A stretch of DNA of 26,082 nucleotides from Bacteroidetes bacterium ADurb.Bin302. GTDB taxonomy: Bacteria; Bacteroidota; Bacteroidia; Bacteroidales; Paludibacteraceae. The stretch spans positions 1 through 26,082 of the forward strand of contig MWBK01000065.1 in assembly GCA_002069025.1 (NCBI GenBank), given 5' to 3'. A program made the translations under genes and the position numbers. Under the pieces are notes generated by a model, which was not told where the DNA came from, ran no database searches, and was given only the letters and a program-made list of their open reading frames with translations. Below are positions 10,301-16,929 of this stretch, in pieces; position 1 is the first letter of the stretch; each line of letters starts with the position of its first letter.

Positions 10301-10773
10301 TTTAATGCTCCTTCTGCGTTTCTTTCCCATGTTGTCCATATCTCAGTAGTTTGACCCAGTGTATTCCTTGTTTCTTCAAGCAAGCCTTTAAGAACCGCAT
10401 CAGCTTCTCCTTTTAAATTGCTACGCAATAACTTACCAAGTTCTTCTACCTGAGACTGAGCAGACATTTTATCTATCTTAACCGTTGAAGTTGTTGCACT
10501 GTTATCTGACTGTGTTTTAGAAGCCACCGTAGAAGCAATAGATTTAGCATCAACTCCTATATTAAGTTTGAGTTTGCTTGCTAACGTATTCAGTTCGCCT
10601 TGTAATTTATTTACAGCTTCACTACTTGTGTCTATATGGCATTGAATATTTAAACCATTGTCTTTTAAACCATTCAATTCACCAGATATTACCTTTAAAT
10701 CTTCTTTTATTTGCGACTTAGATTTATTCTTATTAAGTCTTGCAATCAAGTCTATAAAAGCATTTTTACTCAA
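4363..10773 (-). CDS. Tail tape measure protein
   Basis: At 2136 residues this is the largest protein here. It starts at TTG 10773 with AAGGTGGTGA upstream; no earlier in-frame ATG gives a better site. It sets tail length and helps DNA exit. The first 650 residues are mostly heptad-like coiled coil. Residues about 700-960 carry the conserved tape-measure core (LDEAMINVRRVTDET, LTGTGEITQNLDITG, LFGKNRANIGLAVIQAF). Two hydrophobic stretches follow (about 1024-1050 and 1084-1112, the latter GSLLAGLAIGALV), as expected for membrane-active segments. Residues about 1560-1990 are highly charged coiled coil. The end (about 2025-2045) has the typical GYADGG...TGIAMLHGTK...SETIFNANDSKKL motif. At 0.15 nm per residue this gives a tail of about 320 nm (inference). 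No lytic or peptidase domain is seen. Confidence 0.95.
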   Translation of the reverse strand: MSKNAFIDLIARLNKNKSKSQIKEDLKVISGELNGLKDNGLNIQCHIDTSSEAVNKLQGELNTLASKLKLNIGVDAKSIASTVASKTQSDNSATTSTVKIDKMSAQSQVEELGKLLRSNLKGEADAVLKGLLEETRNTLGQTTEIWTTWERNAEGALKSFSISAKQATGDLQKFNYAVEKGGKVSLLSSNGSDRGILQKQKETLKFIDEYTSKINSLRSSSNGNFTTAYNGETVGFKSLLDDLEKLRNGEGSVEDIRAKFVALQGTIDSIKVTVKESQGKSLNPFTNVNITAKEFDNTLKSVKIDLDNLKGFKTNNDSVPTVKELNKEYKDLSKAISTLNQVEESQRGNQWYLDFASASERVRQLQSDIKLLNKLKREDTSSGTKKQTEELLKITHAYRELQKLEERRFSGKAGNNEINQINSLEGGYRRIINTAQDRLKKQELLTSEVKKTIAEEEKALNIARNLAKAKLQDKSITQESARIEKERSNIVSTLNKYKNSLGGFNNSNIIKQNGTNGDVMKQLSANKNLLQQIESISALLSNGKNSSAANIAQAKQELDKLIPSLETAKKDSDNLNQSLKDDKITRQVTNKFNTLKNQIETFASVNKKATESTLKMSNGQTFKDNWETIVRTLYSGNLQGNAAEIEKLAIAFRDLNGQARSAGLTTNQFFTSMGSQLKMVLNRYISLYAVIGYIRKMVDNVKALDEAMINVRRVTDETDSGYLAFLEKANKQAQDLKVVTSDLVEQTYQWVKLGYDLNDALELSRASTIFSKVADVSQEQSLQNLVTILKAYGIEAKNVMDIVDKMDNLNNRYAVSAAGLGEGLERSASALAMTGMSLDKSLAVLTGTGEITQNLDITGNALKIISLRLRNMKGALEDLNEPVDDLMEVSKVQTQILNLTGNQVNIFDDKTKEFKDLYDIMKDVAEVWDSLSSTNRASLTEILFGKNRANIGLAVIQAFQSGTIQNAYKDSVKSAGTATAEYEKMMDGIEAHSNALKGSFQEFSNTVLNKETVNFFIDSSKRITDILAWIIKHLGSISVIMGVIFTTISVKSHANVIGVLKGIAQWLGIITTNAENARSAMALLKSAGAALGSLLAGLAIGALVKGLSWLIDKLIITRSELDELAKTSHDALVDLKQNIDELKQSEQKLDSIAQSYSKIATTVTDVSERQMKLQEIQNDLITSYKDQADGIDLVNGKYSEQLKKLDEIAEKEKENFETDNVAKIAKAQALSSLYVDDSNFTYNGDDSYISKGLDKNAKSLFKVGGVGVISQKDFDDLSRIASQIEGVRKGASQSIYLSGDIETAKNQLEKFIVEYSKVKDRNLEILDIYSKQYEILKEDVELLKEMSPYLEEHSHNGLFGTMFDSLSNGIQDSVSEISLTPFYNKLDEAQAKLQQLANPDDLSLDEYQTLYNEVEVLENSLYKMAGSSEEAKQKVADLFNGFKQGVAENGDGLDNFVQKWKTELDENFKSTAETVTTVQEAISKLGEGKGLSHTDAWKLLEQDADGYLQTIKLVNGEYVFSEQELTSFKDAQIKKSQETIRENIHEGEVAIKNLQAEIKTRMQNLYLLQKEFDLKVKMRQINSESDYKTYHDEIAETKFAIQQMEESMLDYAKAIDRDNFLVTELNQNLGTTRTISVGMETELNNAVKALENEVKAVDDTIDSLNNRKDVLESEKKELQEQLDILNEQKKVIEEQQKSFQKAVTDYMKRYEDSLKSQLDSLKQQQDDIKDEYEERIKVLKDENEERDLAYKKEKALLDLNKAKQQQVRTYSSARGWEYGASKEKVVEAQKNLDDVLNEEQIKALEKERDEKIKPLEKQEKALDHQIKAYEEYVKQYDILTEEIEDKDGELLAEQLLGSDWREKIEKKDEGLLRAYKREYSNFSNELERLTKIEIKNIEASIKAKENEIDKIGDEITAYNNYKTAVQSNLNDAKSALENYKNSMDSAKNDVISAASDMQHGVWENLSKIQQWMNDTENNIFNNKNKAIQWLTEWADAYESMQRRLADSSTGYGIVNSAWDAKLARGYADGGVNSTTGIAMLHGTKQKSETIFNANDSKKLYEAVHETPSVMASIIKQTVQLSGFNPSNVINNNGANTNTVNVNIGQVVANNPQDFVRNLDPHLDSYFKRKLTQSYTQ

Positions 10774-10787
10774 ACCTTTTCACCACC

Positions 10788-11357
10788 TTATCTATATAAA
10801 TTTCTTGAACGTAATTTATCAAATTTAATTTTAATTCCAAACTTGTTTGTTTGATTCCATTCTGCAATACCATCTTCGATAAAACCCACACCACTAAAAT
10901 GAGTTAACCTATCTACTCTACGTCCTATTAACCATTCCAATTTAGGGGCATACCAACCGTAGTTCATTGTAAGCAATGTTGATGTTTCATGTTCATCTTT
11001 GATAGGAATTATTCTATCTTCAAACCAATATCCGTTGTATTCATGGATATCAGTCCAATAAACTTCACTAAGATTTTTATGATAATCTAAATCATCATGA
11101 ACACAAACCGATAAAGTAAGAGTTTTTTTATCAACCCTTATATCTGCCAAGTCCTCTGCATAGAGCGCACCTTGTAAACGATAAGTACGCTCATATACCT
11201 GTGGATTATATTTGTCATACCATGCATCTATATATTTTTGAATACAGTGATATAACCTATTGACTTCATCTTTAAGAACCTCTGCAATAGTTCTACCATC
11301 ATCAACCCTTGCGCATTGTAATGAAATCATATTGAGTTGTTCTTCAATAGAAGCCAT
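10788..11357 (-). CDS. Unrecognised protein just upstream of the tape measure (tail assembly position)
   Basis: A 189-residue soluble protein. ATG 11357 has AAAGGAGTGAT upstream, 6 nt after the previous stop, so it is translated as part of the same operon. The first 60 residues are helical (IEEQLNMISLQCARVDDGRTIAEVLKD, split by an Arg-Asp region), and the rest is mixed with many aromatics (YWTDIHEYNGYW, NYGWYAPKLEWLIGRR). I do not recognise the family. Position between the chaperone candidate and the tape measure is where many siphophages place a second tail assembly chaperone, but there is no overlap or slippery site, so a translational-frameshift product is not supported. Confidence 0.55.
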   Translation of the reverse strand: MASIEEQLNMISLQCARVDDGRTIAEVLKDEVNRLYHCIQKYIDAWYDKYNPQVYERTYRLQGALYAEDLADIRVDKKTLTLSVCVHDDLDYHKNLSEVYWTDIHEYNGYWFEDRIIPIKDEHETSTLLTMNYGWYAPKLEWLIGRRVDRLTHFSGVGFIEDGIAEWNQTNKFGIKIKFDKLRSRNLYR

Positions 11358-11363
11358 TACTTA

Positions 11364-11876
11364 TCACTCCTTTTCAATTATTGCTTCTGCAACTTTCTTG
11401 TCATCAAGTCCTTCAAGTCTTGTTGCAAGTTTCTCGAATACACTTGTGTCTCCCATTCTAAAGGCAAAGTCACTAAGAGTATCGCACAGATAATCAAATG
11501 AATTTTTCTGTGTGCGAATTTTGTATTCCAGTCCGTCATTTACTGCATTAATAATTTCATGATATATGGGTAATTCTGCAACCTTGTTCTCAATGATGTT
11601 GTACCAATCTGCCTGAGATACTTTAAATACTTCTTCGATAGGCATATCTCCAAAATCAATATCAGTAAACGTTGTCAATATCATATATCTTGTTGCAACA
11701 TCTTTAAACTCAGGCACGTATTTATCATTAGGAAAACAGCCATCAATAACCATATTAACCGCTTCTGAAAACTCATCTACTGAAAGAAAGTTTTTTATTT
11801 GCACTATTGTCTTTCCAATTTTTACTTTTGAATGAAAAAGTGGATATTTGTCTGTAAGTTTATTAATGTTAATCAT
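11364..11876 (-). CDS. Tail assembly chaperone candidate
   Basis: A 170-residue, mainly helical acidic protein. ATG 11876 has AAAGGAGAATAATT upstream and begins 2 nt after the resolvase stop. Residues 1-60 read ININKLTDKYPLFHSKV, KTIVQIKNFLSVDEFSEAV, and the C-terminus ends in a helix (VFEKLATRLEGLDDKKVAEAIIEK). Small helical proteins between the tail tube and tape measure usually coat the tape measure during tube assembly. That role is inferred from size, fold and place; no signature motif was recognised. Confidence 0.55.
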   Translation of the reverse strand: MININKLTDKYPLFHSKVKIGKTIVQIKNFLSVDEFSEAVNMVIDGCFPNDKYVPEFKDVATRYMILTTFTDIDFGDMPIEEVFKVSQADWYNIIENKVAELPIYHEIINAVNDGLEYKIRTQKNSFDYLCDTLSDFAFRMGDTSVFEKLATRLEGLDDKKVAEAIIEKE

Positions 11877-11878
11877 AA

Positions 11879-12451
11879 TTATTCTCCTTTAGTTTTAGAT
11901 TCTTCGATTGATACAGCGTATTGTCCAATGGCAATGGCATCACTTACATCGTTAACTGTCAATGATAAATCATACCATTCATTTACTTTACGCATAATAT
12001 CCTTTTTGCGTTCTGGTCTTTTTATTGTCTTATCGTATTTACCCCAATGATTTATCCATGTATTTTCAGCAACAATCTTAATGGGGATTACTTTCTTATG
12101 ACAGATGTACAAAACAAATCCTTGTAATCTTGCAAGATTAAATTCGCTCTTAACATTTTGACTTGAAAATATATCTTCCATATAAATTACATCGGGTTTA
12201 TATTTGTCAATAAGATATTCAATTCTATCCGAAACAATACAGATACGATTAAGAATATTCTTATATATAATTTCTGGCATGGTTACTTGATAAAGGTGTT
12301 CTTCTTCTTTAAGAACCATATCAGTTATTTTCTTGCTTGTAGTTTTTTTCATTTCAATAAGTTCATAGTAAACAAGTTCTCCATCATCAAAAACACTTAG
12401 TCCTGTTGAAGAACTACTCTGGTCTGTTGAGAGTATAATCACTCTTGTCAT
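11879..12451 (-). CDS. RuvC-like Holliday junction resolvase
   Basis: A 190-residue protein with the RNase H-fold resolvase pattern: strand 1 with Asp10 (VIILSTDQSSSSTGLSVF), Glu92 at the end of a strand (PDVIYMEDIFS), and the C-terminal pair Asp168/Asp171 (VNDVSDAIAIGQYA). These four acidic residues match the metal-binding set of RuvC family enzymes, which cut four-way DNA junctions. Phage versions resolve branched DNA before packaging. Its location inside the tail module, after an intrinsic terminator, is unusual. The start is ambiguous: ATG 12451 lies only 1 nt from AGGAGG, while GTG 12442 (residue 4) is about 10 nt from it. The active site is intact with either start. Confidence 0.85.
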   Translation of the reverse strand: MTRVIILSTDQSSSSTGLSVFDDGELVYYELIEMKKTTSKKITDMVLKEEEHLYQVTMPEIIYKNILNRICIVSDRIEYLIDKYKPDVIYMEDIFSSQNVKSEFNLARLQGFVLYICHKKVIPIKIVAENTWINHWGKYDKTIKRPERKKDIMRKVNEWYDLSLTVNDVSDAIAIGQYAVSIEESKTKGE

Positions 12452-12462
12452 TCCTCCTTGTT

Positions 12463-12501
12463 AAAAAAATAGGGGCAAGCCAATCGTAATTAACTTGCCC
12501 C
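12463..12501 (-). terminator. Intrinsic (Rho-independent) terminator after the small zinc protein gene
   Basis: On the minus strand, arms GGGGCAAG (12501-12494) and CTTGCCCC (12479-12472) form a perfect 8-bp stem with a 14-nt loop, followed by T-A-TTTTTTT. It lies 6 nt past the stop at 12508 and ends about 10 nt before the resolvase start. It should reduce transcription of the resolvase, chaperone and tape-measure genes relative to the tail tube unless there is antitermination. Confidence 0.88.
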
Positions 12502-12507
12502 CTTCTT

Positions 12508-12825
12508 TTATTCATTGTCAACGTCTTTATCGACTGACTTGCTTTTTGGTTTAGGTACGCTCTTAGGAGTGCCTTTTGCTATAATAGCCTTGATATCTGT
12601 TGTTATAGCTTCAAGCAGATTTAACTCAGTGTCAGCTTTGATATCAAGATGCTCAAACATTTCTGTAGCTTCTTTAGGATTTATGATGCCCTCTCTGTAC
12701 TCTGAAAGAATCTGGTGAATCTGATAATGTTCTTCCGAACAGGTGAATCTTTTCCAACCATTTGTCTTATTGCAGTTCAGACAAGCATCGTATTCCTTGC
12801 CACAAATCCAACAGCTATTCTTCAA
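12508..12825 (-). CDS. Small zinc-binding protein of unknown function in the tail module
   Basis: A 105-residue protein beginning at TTG 12825 with GGGGTGATT upstream; the next ATG is near residue 55 and would remove the metal site. Cysteines at residues 5, 8, 15, 18 and 29 (CWIC, CLNC, FTC) with following histidines in SEEHYQIH suggest a compact zinc knuckle. Residues about 35-85 are helical (EGIINPKEATEMFEHLDI, LLEAITTDIKAI), and the last 25 are a charged Lys/Pro/Ser tail. It follows the tail tube gene directly and precedes a strong terminator, so it is co-transcribed with the tube gene at a high level. I do not recognise the family; an assembly or regulatory role is a guess. Confidence 0.65.
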   Translation of the reverse strand: MKNSCWICGKEYDACLNCNKTNGWKRFTCSEEHYQIHQILSEYREGIINPKEATEMFEHLDIKADTELNLLEAITTDIKAIIAKGTPKSVPKPKSKSVDKDVDNE

Positions 12826-12839
12826 ATTAAATCACCCCA

Positions 12840-13670
12840 TTATACAGTAGGAAGATTTGGGAATACCTGTCTGAAAAGCTGTTTCTCATCGTCACAGTAA
12901 TCCTGCTGTGCTGAGAATGAGAATGGGAATGTATCTGTTCTACCAAATGAAGCAGTAGTAGAAGCTGAAAGCTGTGCTTTAGGGAATACTGTATAGCCTG
13001 CCTGTGCATTACCGCAAGCATCCTTAAACAGACCCTCTACAACAATCTCAATATCTTCGGGGAACTTGTCAGCAGAGTCGATAACAGCCACACAATCCTC
13101 GGAATTGAAATCGTATTCAACAAACAGCTTATCACCAACTGCAATATCACCATCGGCAAATGTCAGAGTATGTGTGTTAGCGGTATAAGTAAATATACCA
13201 GAAGATGCTGAATCGCCCTGTCTAAATCTCTTGTTTACGCTACCATCCCTGTTAAGTGTACAAACAGAAATCTTATATGCAGGTGTAGCGGTTGAACTAA
13301 CATCTGCCGCACTATACTTCATTACATACGTAGTAAGAGTGTCACTTTCGGCATATGTCTTAATAGGGTCAGAAATAGGAACGATAACACCATTACCAGA
13401 TGTACCAATTGTCTTACCTTCGCCATTAAGTTGCTGTGCATAAAGGTCAAGATTCCAGAATGTTTCATCACCTGCGAACTCTGCTGTCTTAGCGTTCATC
13501 CATCTTGCAAGTGTTGAACCCTCGGCATCTGTCTTTACTTCTTCCTGTGCATCAGTTGTCAGAGAACCGTTTGCTACCTTACCAGTAATAAAAAGAATCT
13601 CACTTGTAATACGACTTCTACCAACAACACGCTGAATTATATCAGGAATTACACTGTTTACTGTTGCCAT
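12840..13670 (-). CDS. Major tail tube protein
   Basis: A 276-residue protein. I choose ATG 13670 (MATVNSVIPDIIQRVVGRSR) because AAAGGAAAGTGAT sits about 10 nt upstream; the reading frame is open for 14 further codons into the preceding gene. Composition is beta-rich, with Thr, Ser and Asp abundant and few Lys, and with segments like YKISVCTLN, GDKLFVEYDF and FPEDIEIVVEGLF followed by a C-terminal stretch TFPFSFSAQQDYCDDEKQLFRQVF. That pattern and the position between the tail-terminator candidate and the tape measure fit the tube-forming protein that stacks in hexameric rings around the tape measure. Expected to be one of the two most abundant virion proteins here. Confidence 0.78.
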   Translation of the reverse strand: MATVNSVIPDIIQRVVGRSRITSEILFITGKVANGSLTTDAQEEVKTDAEGSTLARWMNAKTAEFAGDETFWNLDLYAQQLNGEGKTIGTSGNGVIVPISDPIKTYAESDTLTTYVMKYSAADVSSTATPAYKISVCTLNRDGSVNKRFRQGDSASSGIFTYTANTHTLTFADGDIAVGDKLFVEYDFNSEDCVAVIDSADKFPEDIEIVVEGLFKDACGNAQAGYTVFPKAQLSASTTASFGRTDTFPFSFSAQQDYCDDEKQLFRQVFPNLPTV

Positions 13671-13687
13671 ATAATCACTTTCCTTTC

Positions 13688-14413
13688 TTATTCCTTGACT
13701 TCTCTGAGCCAATTAAAATTATTCTTGTTTATTTTACTCAAATCTAATTTACCTGAGTATGCACCCATACTTAATTGATTTGAGCTTTCAACTATATTAA
13801 TACTTTTTATAGCATCATAGAAAGCATAAACTTTCATGTTCCATACTTCATTTAATTTATATTTAAAATAAGGGTGGTTGGTTGCTCTTGATATCATAGT
13901 CTTTAAACTTGATTTCGGTGTACTTCGTTTTGCAAACTCTAATTCATCATAGGCATATTCAATCATCTTCTGCTTTGTATATTCATCTGCCACACCCTTG
14001 AATTGGGGTGGGGGGATTGCATGAATAGTGCGAATGGCATCAGCAATTTGTTTATAAATTCTTTCAGTGATAACAATACTTTTATTTCTTAATTCAACTT
14101 GCTTCTTTTCTTCGTTTATAAAAATCCTAAAGGAAGAAAAGTCCAAATCCCCAAAAAGAATCTTAGTGTCATCTTTGTTTAAATTCCGACACAACTCACA
14201 GAACAATTGAAAGTCTGTTATCTCAGTAAAGTCATATCCCCCTTTGTCAAGTTGTGCAATCATATCAAATGGAGAGCATACAAAGTTTGAAATCATAGAC
14301 ATATATTTAAACTCATCATGTTCCTCAATTTCACCTAACGATGGCTGACGAATATAAATGTCATCATTTATTTTTATATCCTTACCACGTAAAAGACTTA
14401 AACCTTGAATCAT
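13688..14413 (-). CDS. Unrecognised late-module protein between tail terminator candidate and tail tube
   Basis: A 241-residue, largely helical soluble protein. Its ATG (14413) overlaps the upstream stop by four bases (ATGA), so translation is coupled. Residues 1-30 include LRGKDIKINDDIYIRQPSLGE, split as two short strands, then a helical part (FQLFCELCRNLN, RIYKQIADAIRTIH), a Pro-Pro-Pro turn (IPPPQFKG), and a helical C-terminal half (KQKMIEYAYDELEFAKR, VWNMKVYAFYDAIKSIN). I do not recognise it. The fold and place would suit an assembly factor rather than a virion tube component, but this is inference only. Confidence 0.55.
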   Translation of the reverse strand: MIQGLSLLRGKDIKINDDIYIRQPSLGEIEEHDEFKYMSMISNFVCSPFDMIAQLDKGGYDFTEITDFQLFCELCRNLNKDDTKILFGDLDFSSFRIFINEEKKQVELRNKSIVITERIYKQIADAIRTIHAIPPPQFKGVADEYTKQKMIEYAYDELEFAKRSTPKSSLKTMISRATNHPYFKYKLNEVWNMKVYAFYDAIKSINIVESSNQLSMGAYSGKLDLSKINKNNFNWLREVKE

Positions 14414-14946
14414 GGAATAACCTCACACATATTATCATTGAAATCAACTGCTTGAAATACAATTTGTCTATAACGATGCACATTGTTTTTAAGGCTATAA
14501 GGTTCGTTGCTTATTCGTTGTAACGTGCCTATGCCAAATTCATTAGAACCATTAAACTTTTCGTCAATCAAAACCGAAAGGTAGTCTGGACGAATTGCTG
14601 ATACACCTGCCTTATTCATATATAAATCGTCCTGATGGGATAATACATATATGGTTATTGTAGCCATATCATATGTTTTAGGCGCAACACTTGAAGTAAA
14701 CCTTCTTTCAATTGCCGTAACACCTGCTTCAATACAGATATACGTCTTGGCGATATCCTGTGTTTTTGGCACAAACCAATGAGGAAATAATCTTTTTTTT
14801 GACAAAGCATCTTTATCGCTATCTGCAATCAGATTGTCGATATCCTCATCATCATGTATACCAAGTGCTTCTATAATTCTGTCATCATTTTGAAGTGCTA
14901 CAAGCATATCGTTCTTTGCCTGTATTACCAGAGAACTATTTGGCAT
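14410..14946 (-). CDS. Tail terminator / tail completion protein candidate
   Basis: A 178-residue protein whose ATG (14946) shares a base with the upstream stop (TAATG), and whose stop overlaps the next start, showing tight coupling across three genes. N-terminal helix (LVIQAKNDMLVALQNDDRIIEALG) is followed by a beta region (YICIEAGV, TYDMATITIYVLSHQDD, LSVLIDEKFNG). A helix-plus-sheet layout of about 150-180 residues after the head closure gene is typical of the ring protein that caps the tail tube and joins it to the head. No diagnostic motif was found, so the assignment rests on order and secondary structure. Confidence 0.6.
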   Translation of the reverse strand: MPNSSLVIQAKNDMLVALQNDDRIIEALGIHDDEDIDNLIADSDKDALSKKRLFPHWFVPKTQDIAKTYICIEAGVTAIERRFTSSVAPKTYDMATITIYVLSHQDDLYMNKAGVSAIRPDYLSVLIDEKFNGSNEFGIGTLQRISNEPYSLKNNVHRYRQIVFQAVDFNDNMCEVIP

Positions 14947-15980
14947 TATATCACTCCCTTTATTGTTATTAATAATTCTGCTTGTCCATCATTAGTAGTT
15001 GCAATTAGTTTAAAATGACTGCCAACTATATTTACATCGTTGGCACATCTAATGACACACTGATTGTCAGTTTGCTCTAAACTAACTTTATTTACAAGTG
15101 AAGTGTCATGCAATAAGCTGAAAACAACAGAAGTTTCATTTTCAACTTTAAATGTCTTACGTCCACCAATCTTAATCTCTGGATTTCCCTTATAGGATAT
15201 TACAATTGGAGTAGTTGGTTGAGGTATATCATTGGGGTCAACATAATCGCACAAACCTAATTCTAAATCGTCTACATCAGGATTATATACATCCTCTGTA
15301 AACAGCAAACGTATAATGCGCTTATCATTATAGGAATAAGGTACTTTTGATGTTGAAGTTATTTTATAAACTTCTGGTGGATATGCAGTAGTATAATCAA
15401 TAAACATACGTCTATCACGTTTAAGACCAATTGTATTATCATCAAACGATATCCAACACATAAGCTGGTTATAAGGTGTTCTGATTACACTATTTACATC
15501 ATTAACACCACTATTATACTGAGAAGCATCTTCTATAAAACAAGGATAATTGTAAACTATTCCTTGTTTATTTTGCCAACGCAATGTGTAATTACACTCA
15601 TGTATAACGGACTTAGTGTAAATGTGATTCTGGTCTGGCATTGTCATAATAAGATATATTTGCCAATCACCTTTAGTATCTTTTACTTTTACATACTTAT
15701 AATTAACAAGCATATCTGAAATGCGTGTAAGTATCTGTCGTTTCCAACCCTGAATATAAGCATCGGGAGTTACATTCTGAATAACCGCCTGTGTTTCAAA
15801 TTCAGTTTCAAACAAACCAGTTTCGATATCATATAAACCATTACAAAGAAAAACAGTTTGCCCTAGCTTAGTCTCAGTTAAAACTTCATCAAAGGCATCT
15901 GTAACATAATTGTCCCATTCGTCATTTTCATATCCGCTATTCATTGTAGGTTGCGGTTGCATAACATACCATGATTCCAT
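14946..15980 (-). CDS. Head closure / connector protein with C-terminal Ig-like domain
   Basis: A 344-residue protein; ATG 15980 has GAGGTGATG upstream. Residues about 1-210 are beta-rich with many aromatics (ETKLGQTVFLCNGLYD, WQIYLIMTMPDQNH, CNYTLRWQNKQG, MCWISFDDN, RRMFIDY). The C-terminal 85 residues (TPIVISYKGNPEIKIGG, then VSLEQTDNQCVIRC, HFKLIATTNDGQAELLI) form an Ig-like or bacterial-Ig-like sandwich of the sort used as surface decoration. Position after the connector gene supports head completion or a neck protein. The function of the Ig-like part is probably weak binding to glycans or host surface; that is family knowledge, not shown here. Confidence 0.6.
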   Translation of the reverse strand: MESWYVMQPQPTMNSGYENDEWDNYVTDAFDEVLTETKLGQTVFLCNGLYDIETGLFETEFETQAVIQNVTPDAYIQGWKRQILTRISDMLVNYKYVKVKDTKGDWQIYLIMTMPDQNHIYTKSVIHECNYTLRWQNKQGIVYNYPCFIEDASQYNSGVNDVNSVIRTPYNQLMCWISFDDNTIGLKRDRRMFIDYTTAYPPEVYKITSTSKVPYSYNDKRIIRLLFTEDVYNPDVDDLELGLCDYVDPNDIPQPTTPIVISYKGNPEIKIGGRKTFKVENETSVVFSLLHDTSLVNKVSLEQTDNQCVIRCANDVNIVGSHFKLIATTNDGQAELLITIKGVI

Positions 15981-15991
15981 ACCGCATCACC

Positions 15992-16387
15992 TCAATTATA
16001 TCCATGCCTTTTCTGTTTATGAAGATACTCATTGCACCTTTGAAGTTCAAGTTCCAAGTCTGACTTAGTAGTTCGCTTACTTTCGTCACTTCCTGTTAAC
16101 TGAATATCCTTGCCATGAAAACCCTGTAATTTTTCAATTCTACTTAATTCTCTTGTAAGATATTCAGTATACATTATCATGCCTAAAGTATATACCACTG
16201 TCCTATTATGCTTTGAATCAAACTTACTTTCATCCTCGTTGTAGTCGAGATGGTCTATTTCAAGTTCATAGTAAGCAAGGGCTGACTCAAAGAACGCATT
16301 TTCCAATCCAGTAGGTAAGGGTTGTTTCTCTTGCAAATGAGTATGAAAACTATTCAGCACATCCTCAAAAGTTGTTGTGTCAGCCAT
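15992..16387 (-). CDS. Head-tail connector (adaptor) protein candidate
   Basis: A 131-residue, all-helical acidic protein; ATG 16387 follows AAGGTGGTGAG. Helices are visible at TFEDVLNSFHTHLQ, ENAFFESALAYYELEIDHL, VVYTLGMIMYTEYLTREL and SDLELELQRCNEYLHKQ. This helix bundle of about 130 residues downstream of the capsid gene matches the gp6/gp15-type adaptors that dock under the portal. The assignment is by size, helicity and synteny. Confidence 0.6.
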   Translation of the reverse strand: MADTTTFEDVLNSFHTHLQEKQPLPTGLENAFFESALAYYELEIDHLDYNEDESKFDSKHNRTVVYTLGMIMYTEYLTRELSRIEKLQGFHGKDIQLTGSDESKRTTKSDLELELQRCNEYLHKQKRHGYN

Positions 16388-16404
16388 AGTCTCACCACCT
16401 TATC

Positions 16405-16866
16405 TTAGTCATCAATCTTCATTTCTGTATACTTTTCAATAAATTTAATCTTGCTATGGTCATTGATACCAAGCTTCTTAATTGTTTCAATAAGTGTTTT
16501 CTTTTCAGCCAATGTTACAATTGTTTCAGTAATAGCCTTCTCAAAAGACTTCTGTGTTTTTATATCAAAAATCTTTTTAATTTTATCTTCGCTAATAATC
16601 TCCTGTGGCTTATCCTCTGTTTCAAATCCAACAAACACTCTTGTTTCTTTATCTTCAACAAAGATATAAGGATGAGAAGAATCATTGTTCTCTCCACAGA
16701 ATAAAATATTCTGTGACTGAATCTGCGAAATAACTTCTGCTCTATCAATAAGAACTGACGTATTAGGTGGAAGATTAACTTCTCCGTTTCCATTGATTCT
16801 TCTAAATCCTACAGGAAAAGTTGTCAGATTTTTTATTGATATATTTTCATTCATATTAAGATTCAT
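16405..16866 (-). CDS. Conserved-type capsid-associated protein, function unknown
   Basis: I start at ATG 16866 (153 residues, MNLNMNENISIKNLTTFPVG) with AGGAGG 9 nt upstream; a TTG directly before it would add one residue. The N-terminal half has the pattern I associate with a family next to capsid genes in Bacillota phages: G-F-R-R-I-N-G-N-G-E-V, P-x-N-T-S-V-L-I, then a short PYIFVEDKETRVFVGF strand pair. The C-terminal half is helical and Lys-rich (EDKIKKIFDIKTQKSF, TLAEKKTLIETIKKLG), perhaps nucleic-acid or protein binding. It is separated from the capsid gene by a hairpin. The role is unknown. Confidence 0.62.
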   Translation of the reverse strand: MNLNMNENISIKNLTTFPVGFRRINGNGEVNLPPNTSVLIDRAEVISQIQSQNILFCGENNDSSHPYIFVEDKETRVFVGFETEDKPQEIISEDKIKKIFDIKTQKSFEKAITETIVTLAEKKTLIETIKKLGINDHSKIKFIEKYTEMKIDD

Positions 16867-16890
16867 CAAAGAAATCCTCCTTAATTAATT

Positions 16891-16916
16891 AGTGGGGCAG
16901 TATTGACCGCCCCACT
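16891..16916 (-). terminator. Strong hairpin after the major capsid gene
   Basis: Arms AGTGGGGC and GCCCCACT (8 bp, loop 10 nt) lie 14 nt past the capsid stop. On the minus strand the downstream flank is AATTAATTAAGG with no T-run; on the plus strand TTTATTTAATTT follows. It is therefore more likely an mRNA-stabilising or partial-termination element that keeps capsid mRNA abundant than a full terminator. Confidence 0.6.
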
Positions 16917-16929
16917 TTATTTAATTTAA

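Noticed and set aside
11357..11876. Programmed frameshift joining two tail chaperone proteins before the tape measure
   Set aside because: The two genes are separated by a stop, a 6-nt gap and a good ribosome site; no overlap or slippery run is present.
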